Below, piece after piece: positions 43,491-52,440 of a DNA stretch of 64,000 nucleotides. Numbering within the stretch: position 1 is the stretch's first letter; each line of letters opens with the position of its first letter. A program made the translations under genes and the position numbers. The notes beneath the pieces were generated by a model. That model was not told the DNA's origin. It worked only from the letters and a program-made list of their open reading frames with translations, and ran no database searches. The stretch is from assembly GCA_029820945.1 (NCBI GenBank), contig JALGUJ010000012.1:1-64000 (forward strand). Direction: 5' to 3'. The DNA is from Candidatus Zipacnadia bacterium. Its GTDB lineage: Bacteria; Armatimonadota; Zipacnadia; Zipacnadales; UBA5352.

Positions 43491-45578
43491 TCACCCCAGT
43501 CCGAGCGCCCGGCCGCCCTGGTAGATGAGCAGGCTCACGAGCCAGGCCAGCGAGATGGTGTAAACGATCGTGAAGGCAGGCCACTTCCACGAGCCTGCCT
43601 CGCGCCACAGCACGGCCATCGAGGCCACGCATGGGACGTAGATCAGCACGAAGGCCATCAGCGCGTATGCGACCAGCGGGTCGAAGATCGCGTCGGCTTG
43701 TAGCGCGCGGGTGAGGGCCCTCGTGCCGCTCTCTTCGGTTTCCTCGATCGAGTAGGTGGTCGCCAGCGTGGCGACCACGACCTCCTTGGCCGCGAGTCCG
43801 GCCACCAGGCTGATCCCTACCTTCCAGTCGAGCCCCAATGGTCTGAGCGCCGGCTCGATGGCCTTGCCGATGCGCCCGGCGAATGTGTATGCGATGGGCG
43901 CCTCGCCGGCCAGGTCGGCGCCGGCGGGAGGCTTCGGGTAGCTCAGCAGCGCCCACATGATGACCGAGGCGACGAGGATCACCGTGCCGGCCTTCTTGAT
44001 GTAGGCCCAGGACCGCTCCCACATGTGCAGCAGCGTGCCCTTCAGCGTCGGCATGCGGTAGGGGGGCAGCTCCATGACGAAGGGGGTCATCGGGCCCTTG
44101 AGGATGGTCGAGCGGAACAGGCGGGCCATGATGACGGCCAGCAGCACGCCCAGCAGGTAGATCGAGAAGATGACCTTCCCCGCGACATGGGGCGCGAAGA
44201 AGGCGCCGGCCAGCAGCACGTAGACCGGCAGGCGGGCGCCGCAGCTCATCAGCGGCGCCACCAGCATGGTCGTGAGCCGATCACGCCGGCTCTCCAGCGT
44301 GCGGGTTGCCATGATGGCCGGTACGGTGCAGCCGAAGCCGATCAGCATGGGTATGAAGCTCTTCCCGTGCAGGCCGATGTAGTGCATCAGCTTGTCAACG
44401 ACGAAGGCCGCGCGGGACATGTACCCGCTGTCCTCGAGCAGCGCGATGGCGAGGAACAGCAGCATGATCTGGGGGACGAAGATCAGCACAGCGCCGACGC
44501 CCCCGATAATGCCGTCCACAATGAGTGACTGGACCGCCCCGCTTGGGAGCAGGGCGGCGACCTGCATCCCGAGCCAGCCGAATGCGGCCTCCAGCCACCT
44601 CATGGGCGGCGCCCCCAGGCGGAAGACCAGCTCGAACATGCCGCACATCAAGAGCAGGAAGATCGGGATGCCCAGGGGTCGGCTGGTCATGACGCTGTCG
44701 ATGCGCTCCGACCAGTCCACGCGCCCCTCGGCGGCTGTCGTGGTGACCTGCGCGCAGGCGCCGTTGATGAAGCCGTAGCGGCGGTCGGCCAACGCCAGCT
44801 CCGCGTCGTCGCCGATGACCGCCTCCAGGTGAGCCCGCACGCGCTCAACGCGTTCGAGAAGTGCCTCGCCGCCCTCGACGTCCGCCGCCACGTCGCGGCG
44901 CACCTCGTCGTCATCCTCTAGCAGCTTGATTGCGACCCACCGCGAGAGGACTCCCTCGAGTCCGCCGGCCGCCTCGATCAGCTCCGTGATCTCGCGAACG
45001 TGGCCCTCCAGCTCCGGTCCGTACGGAACCTGTCTGCCCGGCTTGCTTCCCTCCCGAGCCGTGTGCAGCGCCACCTCGATCAGCTCGGGGATGCCTTCCT
45101 CCCTGTTTCCGACGGTCGGTACCATGGGCACCCCGAGGAGCTCGCTCAGGAGCTGCACGTCGACGCTGCCGCCCTGGGACTCAACCACATCCATCATGTT
45201 GAGGCAGACGACCGTCGGCACGCCGAGCTCGATGAACTGAGTGGTCAGGTAGAGGTTGCGCTCCAGGTTCGAGGCGTCCACCACATGCACGACGACGTCC
45301 GGGCGCTCATCGATGACGAAATTGCGCGCCACGACCTCTTCCAGGGAGTAGGCGGTGAGGGAGTAAGTCCCGGGCAGGTCCACCACGTGCATCGTCGTCT
45401 CGCCGACCCTGCGGATACCCTCCTTCTTCTCAACCGTCACTCCCGGGTAGTTGCCAACGTGCTGCCTGGCCCCTGTGATGGCGTTGAAGACGGTGGTCTT
45501 GCCGGAGTTGGGATTCCCCGCGAGGGCGATCACAACATCAGTGTCGGTGGCGGTGGTGGGTTGGTCCGTTGGGGTCAC
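43491..45578 (-). CDS. feoB: Ferrous iron transport protein B
   Basis: The 695-residue product is a complete FeoB. The N-terminal GTPase domain has G1 ALAGNPNSGKTTVFN, switch region GARQHVGNYPGVTVEKKEG, G3 VVDLPGTYSL and G4 LNMMDVVE; the C-terminal half has gate-type membrane segments, including GFGCTVPAIMATRTLESRRDRL, the conserved cysteine-containing pore motif, and the later SLVAGLAAKEVVVATLATTYS. It imports Fe2+ at the inner membrane. GTG 45578 lies behind AGGAGATGG and follows FeoA by 39 bases. It is the third gene of the DtxR-FeoA-FeoB operon. Confidence 0.97.
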   Translation of the reverse strand: MTPTDQPTTATDTDVVIALAGNPNSGKTTVFNAITGARQHVGNYPGVTVEKKEGIRRVGETTMHVVDLPGTYSLTAYSLEEVVARNFVIDERPDVVVHVVDASNLERNLYLTTQFIELGVPTVVCLNMMDVVESQGGSVDVQLLSELLGVPMVPTVGNREEGIPELIEVALHTAREGSKPGRQVPYGPELEGHVREITELIEAAGGLEGVLSRWVAIKLLEDDDEVRRDVAADVEGGEALLERVERVRAHLEAVIGDDAELALADRRYGFINGACAQVTTTAAEGRVDWSERIDSVMTSRPLGIPIFLLLMCGMFELVFRLGAPPMRWLEAAFGWLGMQVAALLPSGAVQSLIVDGIIGGVGAVLIFVPQIMLLFLAIALLEDSGYMSRAAFVVDKLMHYIGLHGKSFIPMLIGFGCTVPAIMATRTLESRRDRLTTMLVAPLMSCGARLPVYVLLAGAFFAPHVAGKVIFSIYLLGVLLAVIMARLFRSTILKGPMTPFVMELPPYRMPTLKGTLLHMWERSWAYIKKAGTVILVASVIMWALLSYPKPPAGADLAGEAPIAYTFAGRIGKAIEPALRPLGLDWKVGISLVAGLAAKEVVVATLATTYSIEETEESGTRALTRALQADAIFDPLVAYALMAFVLIYVPCVASMAVLWREAGSWKWPAFTIVYTISLAWLVSLLIYQGGRALGLG

Positions 45579-45617
45579 GTCGCAGCCATCTCCTGTGCGC
45601 CTTCGGAGCGCGAACGG

Positions 45618-45863
45618 TCACTCGGGGTGACCGGTGTCGTTCGGTCTGACAAGCACACGGCGGGCCATGCCGCGGCCGATACCGATCTTGGTGGAACCGA
45701 CCGCCACCATGATGGGCCCGAAGCTGCCCATGTTGCTGACCACGCGCACCTCAACGCCCGGCGCGAGGCCCATCGACGCCAGCCGCCGTGTGACGCCTCT
45801 CCCACCACGCACACCGGCAACATGCCCGCCCTCCCCGCGCCGCATCATGTTCAGCGGCAGCAC
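45618..45863 (-). CDS. feoA: Ferrous iron transport protein A
   Basis: From GTG 45863 the product is 81 residues with the FeoA SH3-like fold: GGHVAGVRGGRGVTRRLASM, then GLAPGVEVRVVSNMGSFGP and IGIGRGMARRVLV. The family usually has 75-85 residues, which favours this start over the longer frame to 45959 that overlaps dtxR. It is a small cytosolic partner of FeoB. It lies 19 bases after the regulator stop. No good ribosome binding site is seen, so translation may depend on the upstream gene. Confidence 0.9.
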   Translation of the reverse strand: MLPLNMMRRGEGGHVAGVRGGRGVTRRLASMGLAPGVEVRVVSNMGSFGPIMVAVGSTKIGIGRGMARRVLVRPNDTGHPE

Positions 45864-45882
45864 GGGACCGTTTGGCGGTGTC

Positions 45883-46638
45883 CTAAAGGGGTTCGACCGC
45901 AATCTGCGACGCCTCCCGCTTGCGCAACGACAGGTGGTAGCCGCGTACCTCGATCTCAATCGGGTCGCCGAGGGGAGCGAGCCGCTCCACCTCGACCTCG
46001 GCCCCAGGGGTCACGCCCATGTCCATGATGCGGCGTCGCAGCGCGGCCTCACCGGAAACCCGTAGCACGCGACCCTTCTCGCCCGGGCAGAGCCGGTCCA
46101 GCGTCGTCGCCGTGTCGCCTGCCGGCCGGGCCGCGAAGGGATTGCGCGTCGGGACATCGATCTCCGCCAGGCACTTGCTGCAGTCCTGGTCGCACGGCAC
46201 GTCCTCCCACCGTCCGGACAGATGCTCCAGCCACTGCTCGCCGCCGCGCGGGCAGCGCTCGATGAAGTCGAGCAGCGCCAGCAGGCGGCGCAGGGCCTCG
46301 GGACTGAGCGCGTGCTCTATCCCGCAGGCTTCGGTCTCTGCCTGCGTCTCGTCGAGACCCAGTATGTCGCGCAGAAACGCCGTGAGCGCCTGGTGGCGCC
46401 GGAAGAGGAACTCGGCGGTCCGCCGGCCCTCGTCGGTCAGGACGACCGCTCCGTAGGGCTCGTGCGCTATCATTCCGCGGTCCTTGAGCGCGCCCAGAGC
46501 CGCGCTGACCGACGGCATCTTCACGCCGACCAGATCCGCGATATCCTTGACCCGGACCACCTCCTGCTCCCGCCGGAGCCGGTAGATGGCCTCCAGGTAG
46601 TCCTCCATGGCCTCAGTCAGCACGATGGTCGCACTCAT
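45883..46638 (-). CDS. DtxR family iron-dependent repressor with C-terminal FeoA domain
   Basis: From ATG 46638 the 251-residue product has a winged helix (EDYLEAIYRLRREQE, VRVKDIADLVGVKMPSVSAAL), the dimerization/metal domain (ILGLDETQAETEACGIEHALSP), and a C-terminal SH3/FeoA-like domain (VLRVSGEAALRRRIMDMGVTPGAEVEV). A C-x3-C-x2-C cluster (CDQDCSKC, about 149-156) lies between, beside another Cys at 129; such cysteines occur in some FeoA-linked members. ATG 46674 is ruled out because it lies in the -10 box. It likely represses this operon with Fe2+ or Mn2+ as corepressor. Confidence 0.93.
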   Translation of the reverse strand: MSATIVLTEAMEDYLEAIYRLRREQEVVRVKDIADLVGVKMPSVSAALGALKDRGMIAHEPYGAVVLTDEGRRTAEFLFRRHQALTAFLRDILGLDETQAETEACGIEHALSPEALRRLLALLDFIERCPRGGEQWLEHLSGRWEDVPCDQDCSKCLAEIDVPTRNPFAARPAGDTATTLDRLCPGEKGRVLRVSGEAALRRRIMDMGVTPGAEVEVERLAPLGDPIEIEVRGYHLSLRKREASQIAVEPL

Positions 46639-46674
46639 GGCATGCCTATGCGCCCTTTCGCGTGTCCGCAGCAC

Positions 46675-46703
46675 AAGTTAGCATGGCCTAACTCTCCTGT
46701 CAA
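46675..46703 (-). promoter_or_regulatory. Promoter of the DtxR-FeoA-FeoB operon
   Basis: On the minus strand: TTGACA (46703-46698), a 17-base spacer, TAACTT (46680-46675). The start point would be near 46668, about 30 bases before the regulator ATG at 46638, which fits the translation start I chose. Confidence 0.8.
46676..46693 (-). promoter_or_regulatory. DtxR-type operator overlapping the promoter spacer and -10 box
   Basis: The minus strand reads AGTTAGGCCATGCTAACT: inverted arms AGTTAG and CTAACT with a 6-base spacer. It covers the spacer and -10 box. The arms echo the GTTAG/CTAAC core of DtxR-family sites though the spacing is wider than for DtxR itself. Confidence 0.75.
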
Positions 46704-46911
46704 GCCCCGAGGGCTGGTAGGCGGGAATTTGGCCTGTACTAACTCATGCGGAGCTCGTGCTGATCCGCCGGCTCTGAACCCCCTCGGCCCCCGGCGCTGC
46801 CCGCGGTCGGCGGGTGAGGTGCGGGGAGGGAGCCGCATGCCTCGCGCGGAAGTGGACGCGCGCATGCGGGTAGGGCCAGACCCCTCGGCAGGATGGAAAG
46901 GAGTTGTGGTG

Positions 46912-47796
46912 ATGAGCCGCCGGAAGGTCAAGTGGGAGGAGATGTTCCCCGACGAGATGGATCGGGCGATCGAGGAGCATCCGCTGTTGTATCTGCCCTA
47001 CGGGATGTGCGAGCCGCACGGCCACCACAACGCGCTGGGTCTGGATGGCCTGAAGTGCTACGAGCTGTGCGTGCGCGCCGCCGAGGAGGGCGGGGGCGTC
47101 GTCGCCCCGCTGACCATGTGGCACATCGGCGAGCAGGGCATCGGGGTCTCGTGGCTCGAGCGCCAGAACGCCCCGCAGCCCTACATCAGCACCATGGGCC
47201 ACGAGCTGTTCGTGCAGGGGTTCATCTGGCACCTGCGGGCGGCGGTGGCGCGCGGCTTCGAGGCGGTTATCGCCATGACCGGGCACTACGGCGGGACCGA
47301 GTGCGACATGCGCAGCGCGGCGGCGGTCTTCGCCGAGTACGCCCCCCTGCCGATGTGGGTGCTGGCCGACTGGGAGTGTATCGCCTACAAGGACTACAAG
47401 GGCGACCACGCCGGGCCGTGCGAGACCTCGCAGCTCTGGGCGTTGCGGCCGGAGCTGGTGGACGTCTCGCGCATTCCCCAGCACGAGGACGGCGAGCGCG
47501 TCTTCGCCTCCGACCTGCAGCCCGGTGAGGCATCGCGAACCGAGGGCGACCGCATTGTCAGGTCGCAGATCGACAACCTTGTCGAGGCCGGCAACCGCCT
47601 GCTGCGGCGGTCGCCGGGCAAGCTCGAGGACCCCGGCCCCGACGGCGCGCGTGAGATCTGCGCCGACATGATGTCGCGCGAGATCGAGTGGGTCTATCTG
47701 ATGAGCCGCGAGCGGCATACCGAGTACTGGTCCGCGGAGGGCGAGGGCGGGAAGCACCGCGCGAAGACCATCGAGACCGATGGCGCCATGCCGTAA
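46912..47796 (+). CDS. Creatininase family protein
   Basis: From ATG 46912, behind AAAGGAG, the product is 294 residues. It contains LPYGMCEPHGHHNALGLDGL (metal-binding Glu/His/Asp segment), IGEQGIGVSWLE, and AVIAMTGHYGGTECDM (the HGG-type motif, here HYGG), which are the landmarks of the creatininase/MftE/ArfB amidohydrolase family. Members cleave cyclic amides or formamides using zinc or iron. The HYGG form is a departure from the usual HGGN. It is followed by the giant secreted protein 155 bases later, with no sign of a pathway. Substrate unknown. Confidence 0.87.
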   Translation: MSRRKVKWEEMFPDEMDRAIEEHPLLYLPYGMCEPHGHHNALGLDGLKCYELCVRAAEEGGGVVAPLTMWHIGEQGIGVSWLERQNAPQPYISTMGHELFVQGFIWHLRAAVARGFEAVIAMTGHYGGTECDMRSAAAVFAEYAPLPMWVLADWECIAYKDYKGDHAGPCETSQLWALRPELVDVSRIPQHEDGERVFASDLQPGEASRTEGDRIVRSQIDNLVEAGNRLLRRSPGKLEDPGPDGAREICADMMSREIEWVYLMSRERHTEYWSAEGEGGKHRAKTIETDGAMP

Positions 47797-47950
47797 CGGA
47801 AGCCGCAAGTCGTAAGCCCCAAGTCACAAGCTACGCCAACCGCGGTGATGCGGTGCCGTGGTGGGGCCGCACGAGGTAGGGCGACGAAGGAGCCGAAGCG
47901 AGCTCGGCCCATTCGGTCGTTCGTTGCGACAAGAGAAGGGACCGATCCAC

Positions 47951-50900
47951 GTGAACACCCGCATTGCCGCAATCATCTGCGTCACACCTCTGCTCGCCGG
48001 AGCTGCCCTGGCGCAGCCCGTTGAGCTCACGAACGAGCACATAACCATCGCATTCGATCCGGACGACGGCTACGCCGTCTGCAGTCTGGTCAACCACGCG
48101 CAGGACGTGGAGTTCATCGAGCCGCGGCCTGAAGGGGACGCCGAGCAGGACCGCTCTCCGTGGGGGATCGACGTCCGCTCGCCCAGCCGGACCGTCAGCG
48201 TCACCGCCGCGGACGCAGGCGGTGCCACGCACAATCTCGATGGTGACACGCTCACCATCACGTGGACCGGCATCGGGAATGACGAGATGCCGGGCGACCT
48301 GACTGTCACCGCTACCGTCCGCCTGCCCGAGGACTCCGCGAAGGCGTACTGGCGCTGCGAGGTCTCCGGACAGACGACCGGCTGGCTCTGGCAGGTGGAC
48401 TTCCCGCGCATATTCGGCATCCGCGACTTCCCGGATAGCCAGATGACCGAGCCGCTTCACTGGGGGCGGCTGGTGCGCAAGCCCATTCGCCAGGGAAGGC
48501 CCATGGGCATGGGCTATCCCGAGCCGATGTCCATGCAGTGGGTGGCCTACTGGGGCGTGGAGGACGACCGCGATCCGCCGCTGGCCCAGGAGGAGGGGCG
48601 CAACCCCGAGAGCGGGTGGTCGCCCGACTACTCTGACGCGGCGGGGCTGTACTGGGCCACCGAGGACGGAGAGCTTTACTGGAAGATCTTCTACAACGCG
48701 CCCGACAGCGAGACCGGGCAGCTCGCGTGGCGGATCGGCAACATCCCGGGGCTGCCCGACTGGCCCATGCCGGCCATGGCCGAGCCGGTCGAGGTCGGCT
48801 ACGAGATGCCCTACGAGGTCGTCACGGCAGTGTTCACCGGTGACTACCACGAGGCCGCCGCGATCTATCGGGACTGGGCCCGGGATCAGGACTGGACCCG
48901 GCGCGGGCCGATGGATGAGTGGCCGGACGAGATGCCGGACCCCGGTAGCGACGAGCTGACGCGCTGGACGCCACCGTGGTTCCGCGACATCGGCTTCTGG
49001 GCCAAGTTCTATCACGAGCCGGCGAAGATCCTGCCCGAGTGGGCGGCGTACCGCAAGTGGCTGGGCGTGCCGATCGCATCGCACTGGTACCGCTACAACA
49101 TCGCGCGCTTCAATGACAATGACCCCGAGCATCTGCCGCCCGATCCCTATCTGCTCGACGGGGTGCGCGCCGCCCGCGAGCTCGGCGTCGAGCCGATGCC
49201 CTACGTGCTCTCCACGATCTGGGACACAGACACGCAGTCGTGGATCCGCGAGAATGGGCTGCGCGGGGCGGTCAAGACCCCGAGCGGCGAGATCCTCCCC
49301 TGGGTGATCGGCAACAACGTCTTCGCGTGGATGTGCATGTCCACCGAGCAGTGGCATGCGAAGATGCGTGAGATCTGCGAGAAGCTCATCTGGGAGCACG
49401 GGATGAGCGGCGTCTACCTGGACGTGCTCACGGCCGGCTCGGCGAAGCCCTGCTACGATCCCAGCCACGGCCATTCCATCCGTGGCGGCAGCTACTGGGG
49501 CCAGGGCGCCCGCACGCTGATGCGCGATCTGCGCGCCGACATCCGCCGGCTCGACCCCGATGCCTGCTTCTTCTCCGAGGGCATCGGGGAGCATGTGATC
49601 GACCTAATGGACGGCTTCCTGACGCTGGACCTCACGCGCAGTTACACCCCCGGCGGGGAGCAGGTCTGGCCGATCCTGACCGCTGTCTACAACCCCTACA
49701 CCATCAACTTCGGCTCAGACGCCCAGATCGGGCAGGATCCGGAGCACTTCGCGGTGCTCTACGGCCGGCAGCTCGTCTGGGGCAGCCAGCCCCTGCACTC
49801 GGTCATCCTCCCGCCTATGCCCGAGGAGGGCGACACCACCTCCGAGATCTTCCGCGAGTACACGCGTGCCTACTACGTGGCCGGCCAGCCGTGGCTGATG
49901 GGCGGGACGATGCTGCGCATGGCGGTGCGGCCAAAGAACGCGGCTGACGGCCGCTGCGGCCTGGAGCTGGCCGCCGATGAGCACACGGTCAGCTACGACC
50001 TGCGCCGGGATCGCCTGAAGATCTGGACGGGCCCTGCCGTCCTGGCCTCGGCCTGGGAGCGCTTCGGCGACATCGGGATCGTCATGGCCAACATCACGGG
50101 CGAGGCGCAGGACGTAAACCTGATGGTGCGCGGCGACGTGCTGGGTCTGGACGGCGAGCGCATGGTGCGCCTGTGGCCGGGCCAGCCCGAGACGATCGGC
50201 GAGGCCGCCGGCGAGCACTCGCTGACGCTGGAGCCGTGGCGCTGCGCGGTCTACGCTATCACCGGCGACCCGGACACGGCGATGGCGCGGCTCAACGAGT
50301 TGGAGGAGATGCCCTGGCAGTTGGAGGTCGTGGAGGATGGCCCAATACCCGCGGTCACCGGGCTGGACGGCTCGCTCTTCGCCTGCAGCGATGGCCCGGT
50401 GCTCAACGAGAGCGGCGATGGGGGCACCGTCGCCACGGCCTACCACTTCGATGCCGAGGGCACGCTGAAGCCGCGCGAGGGACACCAGGCCGAGCAGCAT
50501 GGGCATGAGGTCGAGGGGCACGGGCTGCCCCGCAACCTCGACGAGCAGCCCTTCGCGCTGCTGCGCCGGCTCCCCCATACCGCCACGCTCCCGCAGAGGG
50601 GGATCATGGTCCTCTCCGGCGACCGGGCCCATCTGCTGGCGGTGGTCTCGGGGCGCGCGGAGCTCGGCTTCTCGGCGCCGGGGCTGCTGATGGTCACGCG
50701 GGCGGACGACGGCGAGGCAATCCGGCCGCTGTCCGCCGGCCTGGCGCAGAGCGTCAGCACCCCTGAGGACGAGGAGGTCATCGTGGCCTGGGCACGCTTC
50801 GGCGCCGATGAGGTGGGGGAGATGCTGGCCTTCGGCGACGAGGCCATCCGCGAGCGCATGCAGCCCTTCGCCGACCGGCTGGTGGGGCTCATGTCCTGCC

Positions 50901-52366
50901 CCGCCGAGCAGCGAGACGCTGAGCTGGCCGCGGCAAGCCGGCAGTTCGTGGAGGTAGCGCAGTCCTTCCGCGACCTGCCGGGCGCGCTATCGCCCGTCGG
51001 CCCGCTGACGAGGCTCCATGAGCGCATGAACGCTCTGCTCACCGCCAGGCTGGCAATGCACGTGGTGCTCGACGCCGAGCACCGCTGGCTGGCCCCGCGT
51101 GTGGACAAGCCGCTGTCTCTCCTCGTGCTGGGGGGAGAGCCTGAGAGCGAGCAGATCATCCCCGTGGGCTTCTGGGCCGAAGGGGGCTTCGCCGTCGAGC
51201 AGCCCGGTGGCACCGTGGAGGCGGCGGACAGGCTCGTGGCTCGCCCGACCGTCCGGCTCGACGACGCGAGCTACGTGGAGCGCGCCATCCCGGTGCTTGG
51301 GGTCGCGAACGTCGCGCGGGATGGGCAGAGCTGGGCGCTCACGGACATCCTGCGGCTGGAGGCGAACCGACCCTACCAGCTCATCTACGCCAAGGACGCG
51401 ATCACTGTGGTGGCCGGCCAGCCGCGCACCACGAGCATCACGGTGCGCAACTGGTCACCGCTGGACCTCGACCTGTCGCTGAGCGGGTCGGGGCCTGAGG
51501 GCTGGGAGGTGACGCCGGCGGTGGCGCGCATCGCCTCGCCCGCGCTGTCCGACACGGAGTTCGAGGTGAGCGTGCAGGCCCCCGAAGACGCGCCGCGTGG
51601 CGGCTGCGACGTGCAGGTCATCTCCAACCATTCGACGGATGAGGACACGGGCTTCATCGCCGTGCTGCCCGTCAGCGTGCTCGACGCGCTCCGGCCCATG
51701 ATGCAGCAGGTGGCCGAATGGGAGCGGCCCGACGAGGAGAGCCGGGCCCGGATCCGAAACGACTCGAAGTTCGCGATCTACGCCGATGCTGGTGAGGAGA
51801 TCGCCATCACCATCAGGAACGTGCGCGTTACCCACTACGTGGATACTCTCTCGTGGCGGCTCTTCCGGCCCGACATGAGCCTGATCGATGAGGGCAGGGT
51901 CGCGGTCGATGAGAGCACCGAGATCGCCCACACCGCGGCCGACGCCGGCACCTACTACCTTGAGGTGGTGCCCAAGATGGGCTCGGCGGATGTCATCGTC
52001 GCCAATCGGCCGGTGGCGGAGGTCGCGACCGAGCAGGATCAGCTCAAGCTCTTCTGTAGCGAGATCACGCGCTTCTTCTTCGTCCCGGCGGGCTCCGAGG
52101 GCTTCAGGCTCGGCGCGCGGGATGGCGGCCCCACCGAGACGGCACGCTTCGTCATTACCTCTCCGACCGGCAGAGTTGCGTTCGAGGCGGACGGCAACTA
52201 CAATGGTGTCGAGTTCCCCGTGGAGGTCCGGCCTGACGAGGCGGCGAAGACGTGGACGATCCGGGTGGAGCCGGAGCAGGACCTGTCATTCTGGCTCTCC
52301 GGCGATGTCATGCCGTACCTGTCCAGCTCGCCCGAGCGGATGCTTGTGGCGGCCGGGGCGCTCTGA
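47951..52366 (+). CDS. Giant secreted glycosidase-like protein (DUF6259-like)
   Basis: From GTG 47951, with GAAGGGA about 8 bases before, the product is 1471 residues with a signal peptide (ICVTPLLAGAALA). Residues about 25-330 are beta-rich and resemble the N-terminal domain of GH-like families; about 340-800 is a TIM barrel (HEPAKILPEWAAYRKWLG, GVEPMPYVLSTIWDTDT, MSGVYLDVLTAGSAKPCYD) with acidic residues in place for catalysis; about 820-950 and 1080-1471 are beta domains. The family resembles DUF6259 proteins of Planctomycetes and Armatimonadota, whose substrate is unknown. It is followed by a DUF6785-like membrane protein. Confidence 0.85.
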   Translation: MNTRIAAIICVTPLLAGAALAQPVELTNEHITIAFDPDDGYAVCSLVNHAQDVEFIEPRPEGDAEQDRSPWGIDVRSPSRTVSVTAADAGGATHNLDGDTLTITWTGIGNDEMPGDLTVTATVRLPEDSAKAYWRCEVSGQTTGWLWQVDFPRIFGIRDFPDSQMTEPLHWGRLVRKPIRQGRPMGMGYPEPMSMQWVAYWGVEDDRDPPLAQEEGRNPESGWSPDYSDAAGLYWATEDGELYWKIFYNAPDSETGQLAWRIGNIPGLPDWPMPAMAEPVEVGYEMPYEVVTAVFTGDYHEAAAIYRDWARDQDWTRRGPMDEWPDEMPDPGSDELTRWTPPWFRDIGFWAKFYHEPAKILPEWAAYRKWLGVPIASHWYRYNIARFNDNDPEHLPPDPYLLDGVRAARELGVEPMPYVLSTIWDTDTQSWIRENGLRGAVKTPSGEILPWVIGNNVFAWMCMSTEQWHAKMREICEKLIWEHGMSGVYLDVLTAGSAKPCYDPSHGHSIRGGSYWGQGARTLMRDLRADIRRLDPDACFFSEGIGEHVIDLMDGFLTLDLTRSYTPGGEQVWPILTAVYNPYTINFGSDAQIGQDPEHFAVLYGRQLVWGSQPLHSVILPPMPEEGDTTSEIFREYTRAYYVAGQPWLMGGTMLRMAVRPKNAADGRCGLELAADEHTVSYDLRRDRLKIWTGPAVLASAWERFGDIGIVMANITGEAQDVNLMVRGDVLGLDGERMVRLWPGQPETIGEAAGEHSLTLEPWRCAVYAITGDPDTAMARLNELEEMPWQLEVVEDGPIPAVTGLDGSLFACSDGPVLNESGDGGTVATAYHFDAEGTLKPREGHQAEQHGHEVEGHGLPRNLDEQPFALLRRLPHTATLPQRGIMVLSGDRAHLLAVVSGRAELGFSAPGLLMVTRADDGEAIRPLSAGLAQSVSTPEDEEVIVAWARFGADEVGEMLAFGDEAIRERMQPFADRLVGLMSCPAEQRDAELAAASRQFVEVAQSFRDLPGALSPVGPLTRLHERMNALLTARLAMHVVLDAEHRWLAPRVDKPLSLLVLGGEPESEQIIPVGFWAEGGFAVEQPGGTVEAADRLVARPTVRLDDASYVERAIPVLGVANVARDGQSWALTDILRLEANRPYQLIYAKDAITVVAGQPRTTSITVRNWSPLDLDLSLSGSGPEGWEVTPAVARIASPALSDTEFEVSVQAPEDAPRGGCDVQVISNHSTDEDTGFIAVLPVSVLDALRPMMQQVAEWERPDEESRARIRNDSKFAIYADAGEEIAITIRNVRVTHYVDTLSWRLFRPDMSLIDEGRVAVDESTEIAHTAADAGTYYLEVVPKMGSADVIVANRPVAEVATEQDQLKLFCSEITRFFFVPAGSEGFRLGARDGGPTETARFVITSPTGRVAFEADGNYNGVEFPVEVRPDEAAKTWTIRVEPEQDLSFWLSGDVMPYLSSSPERMLVAAGAL

Positions 52367-52440
52367 GTGTGCGTTGCGCCCGGCACCGACGCAGGAGTTG
52401 ACGGACCGGATCACACAGCGCCCCCCACAGGAGTTGACCG

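Noticed and set aside
47797-47850. Repeated CAAGTC words before the giant gene
   Set aside because: Short and imperfect; probably chance.
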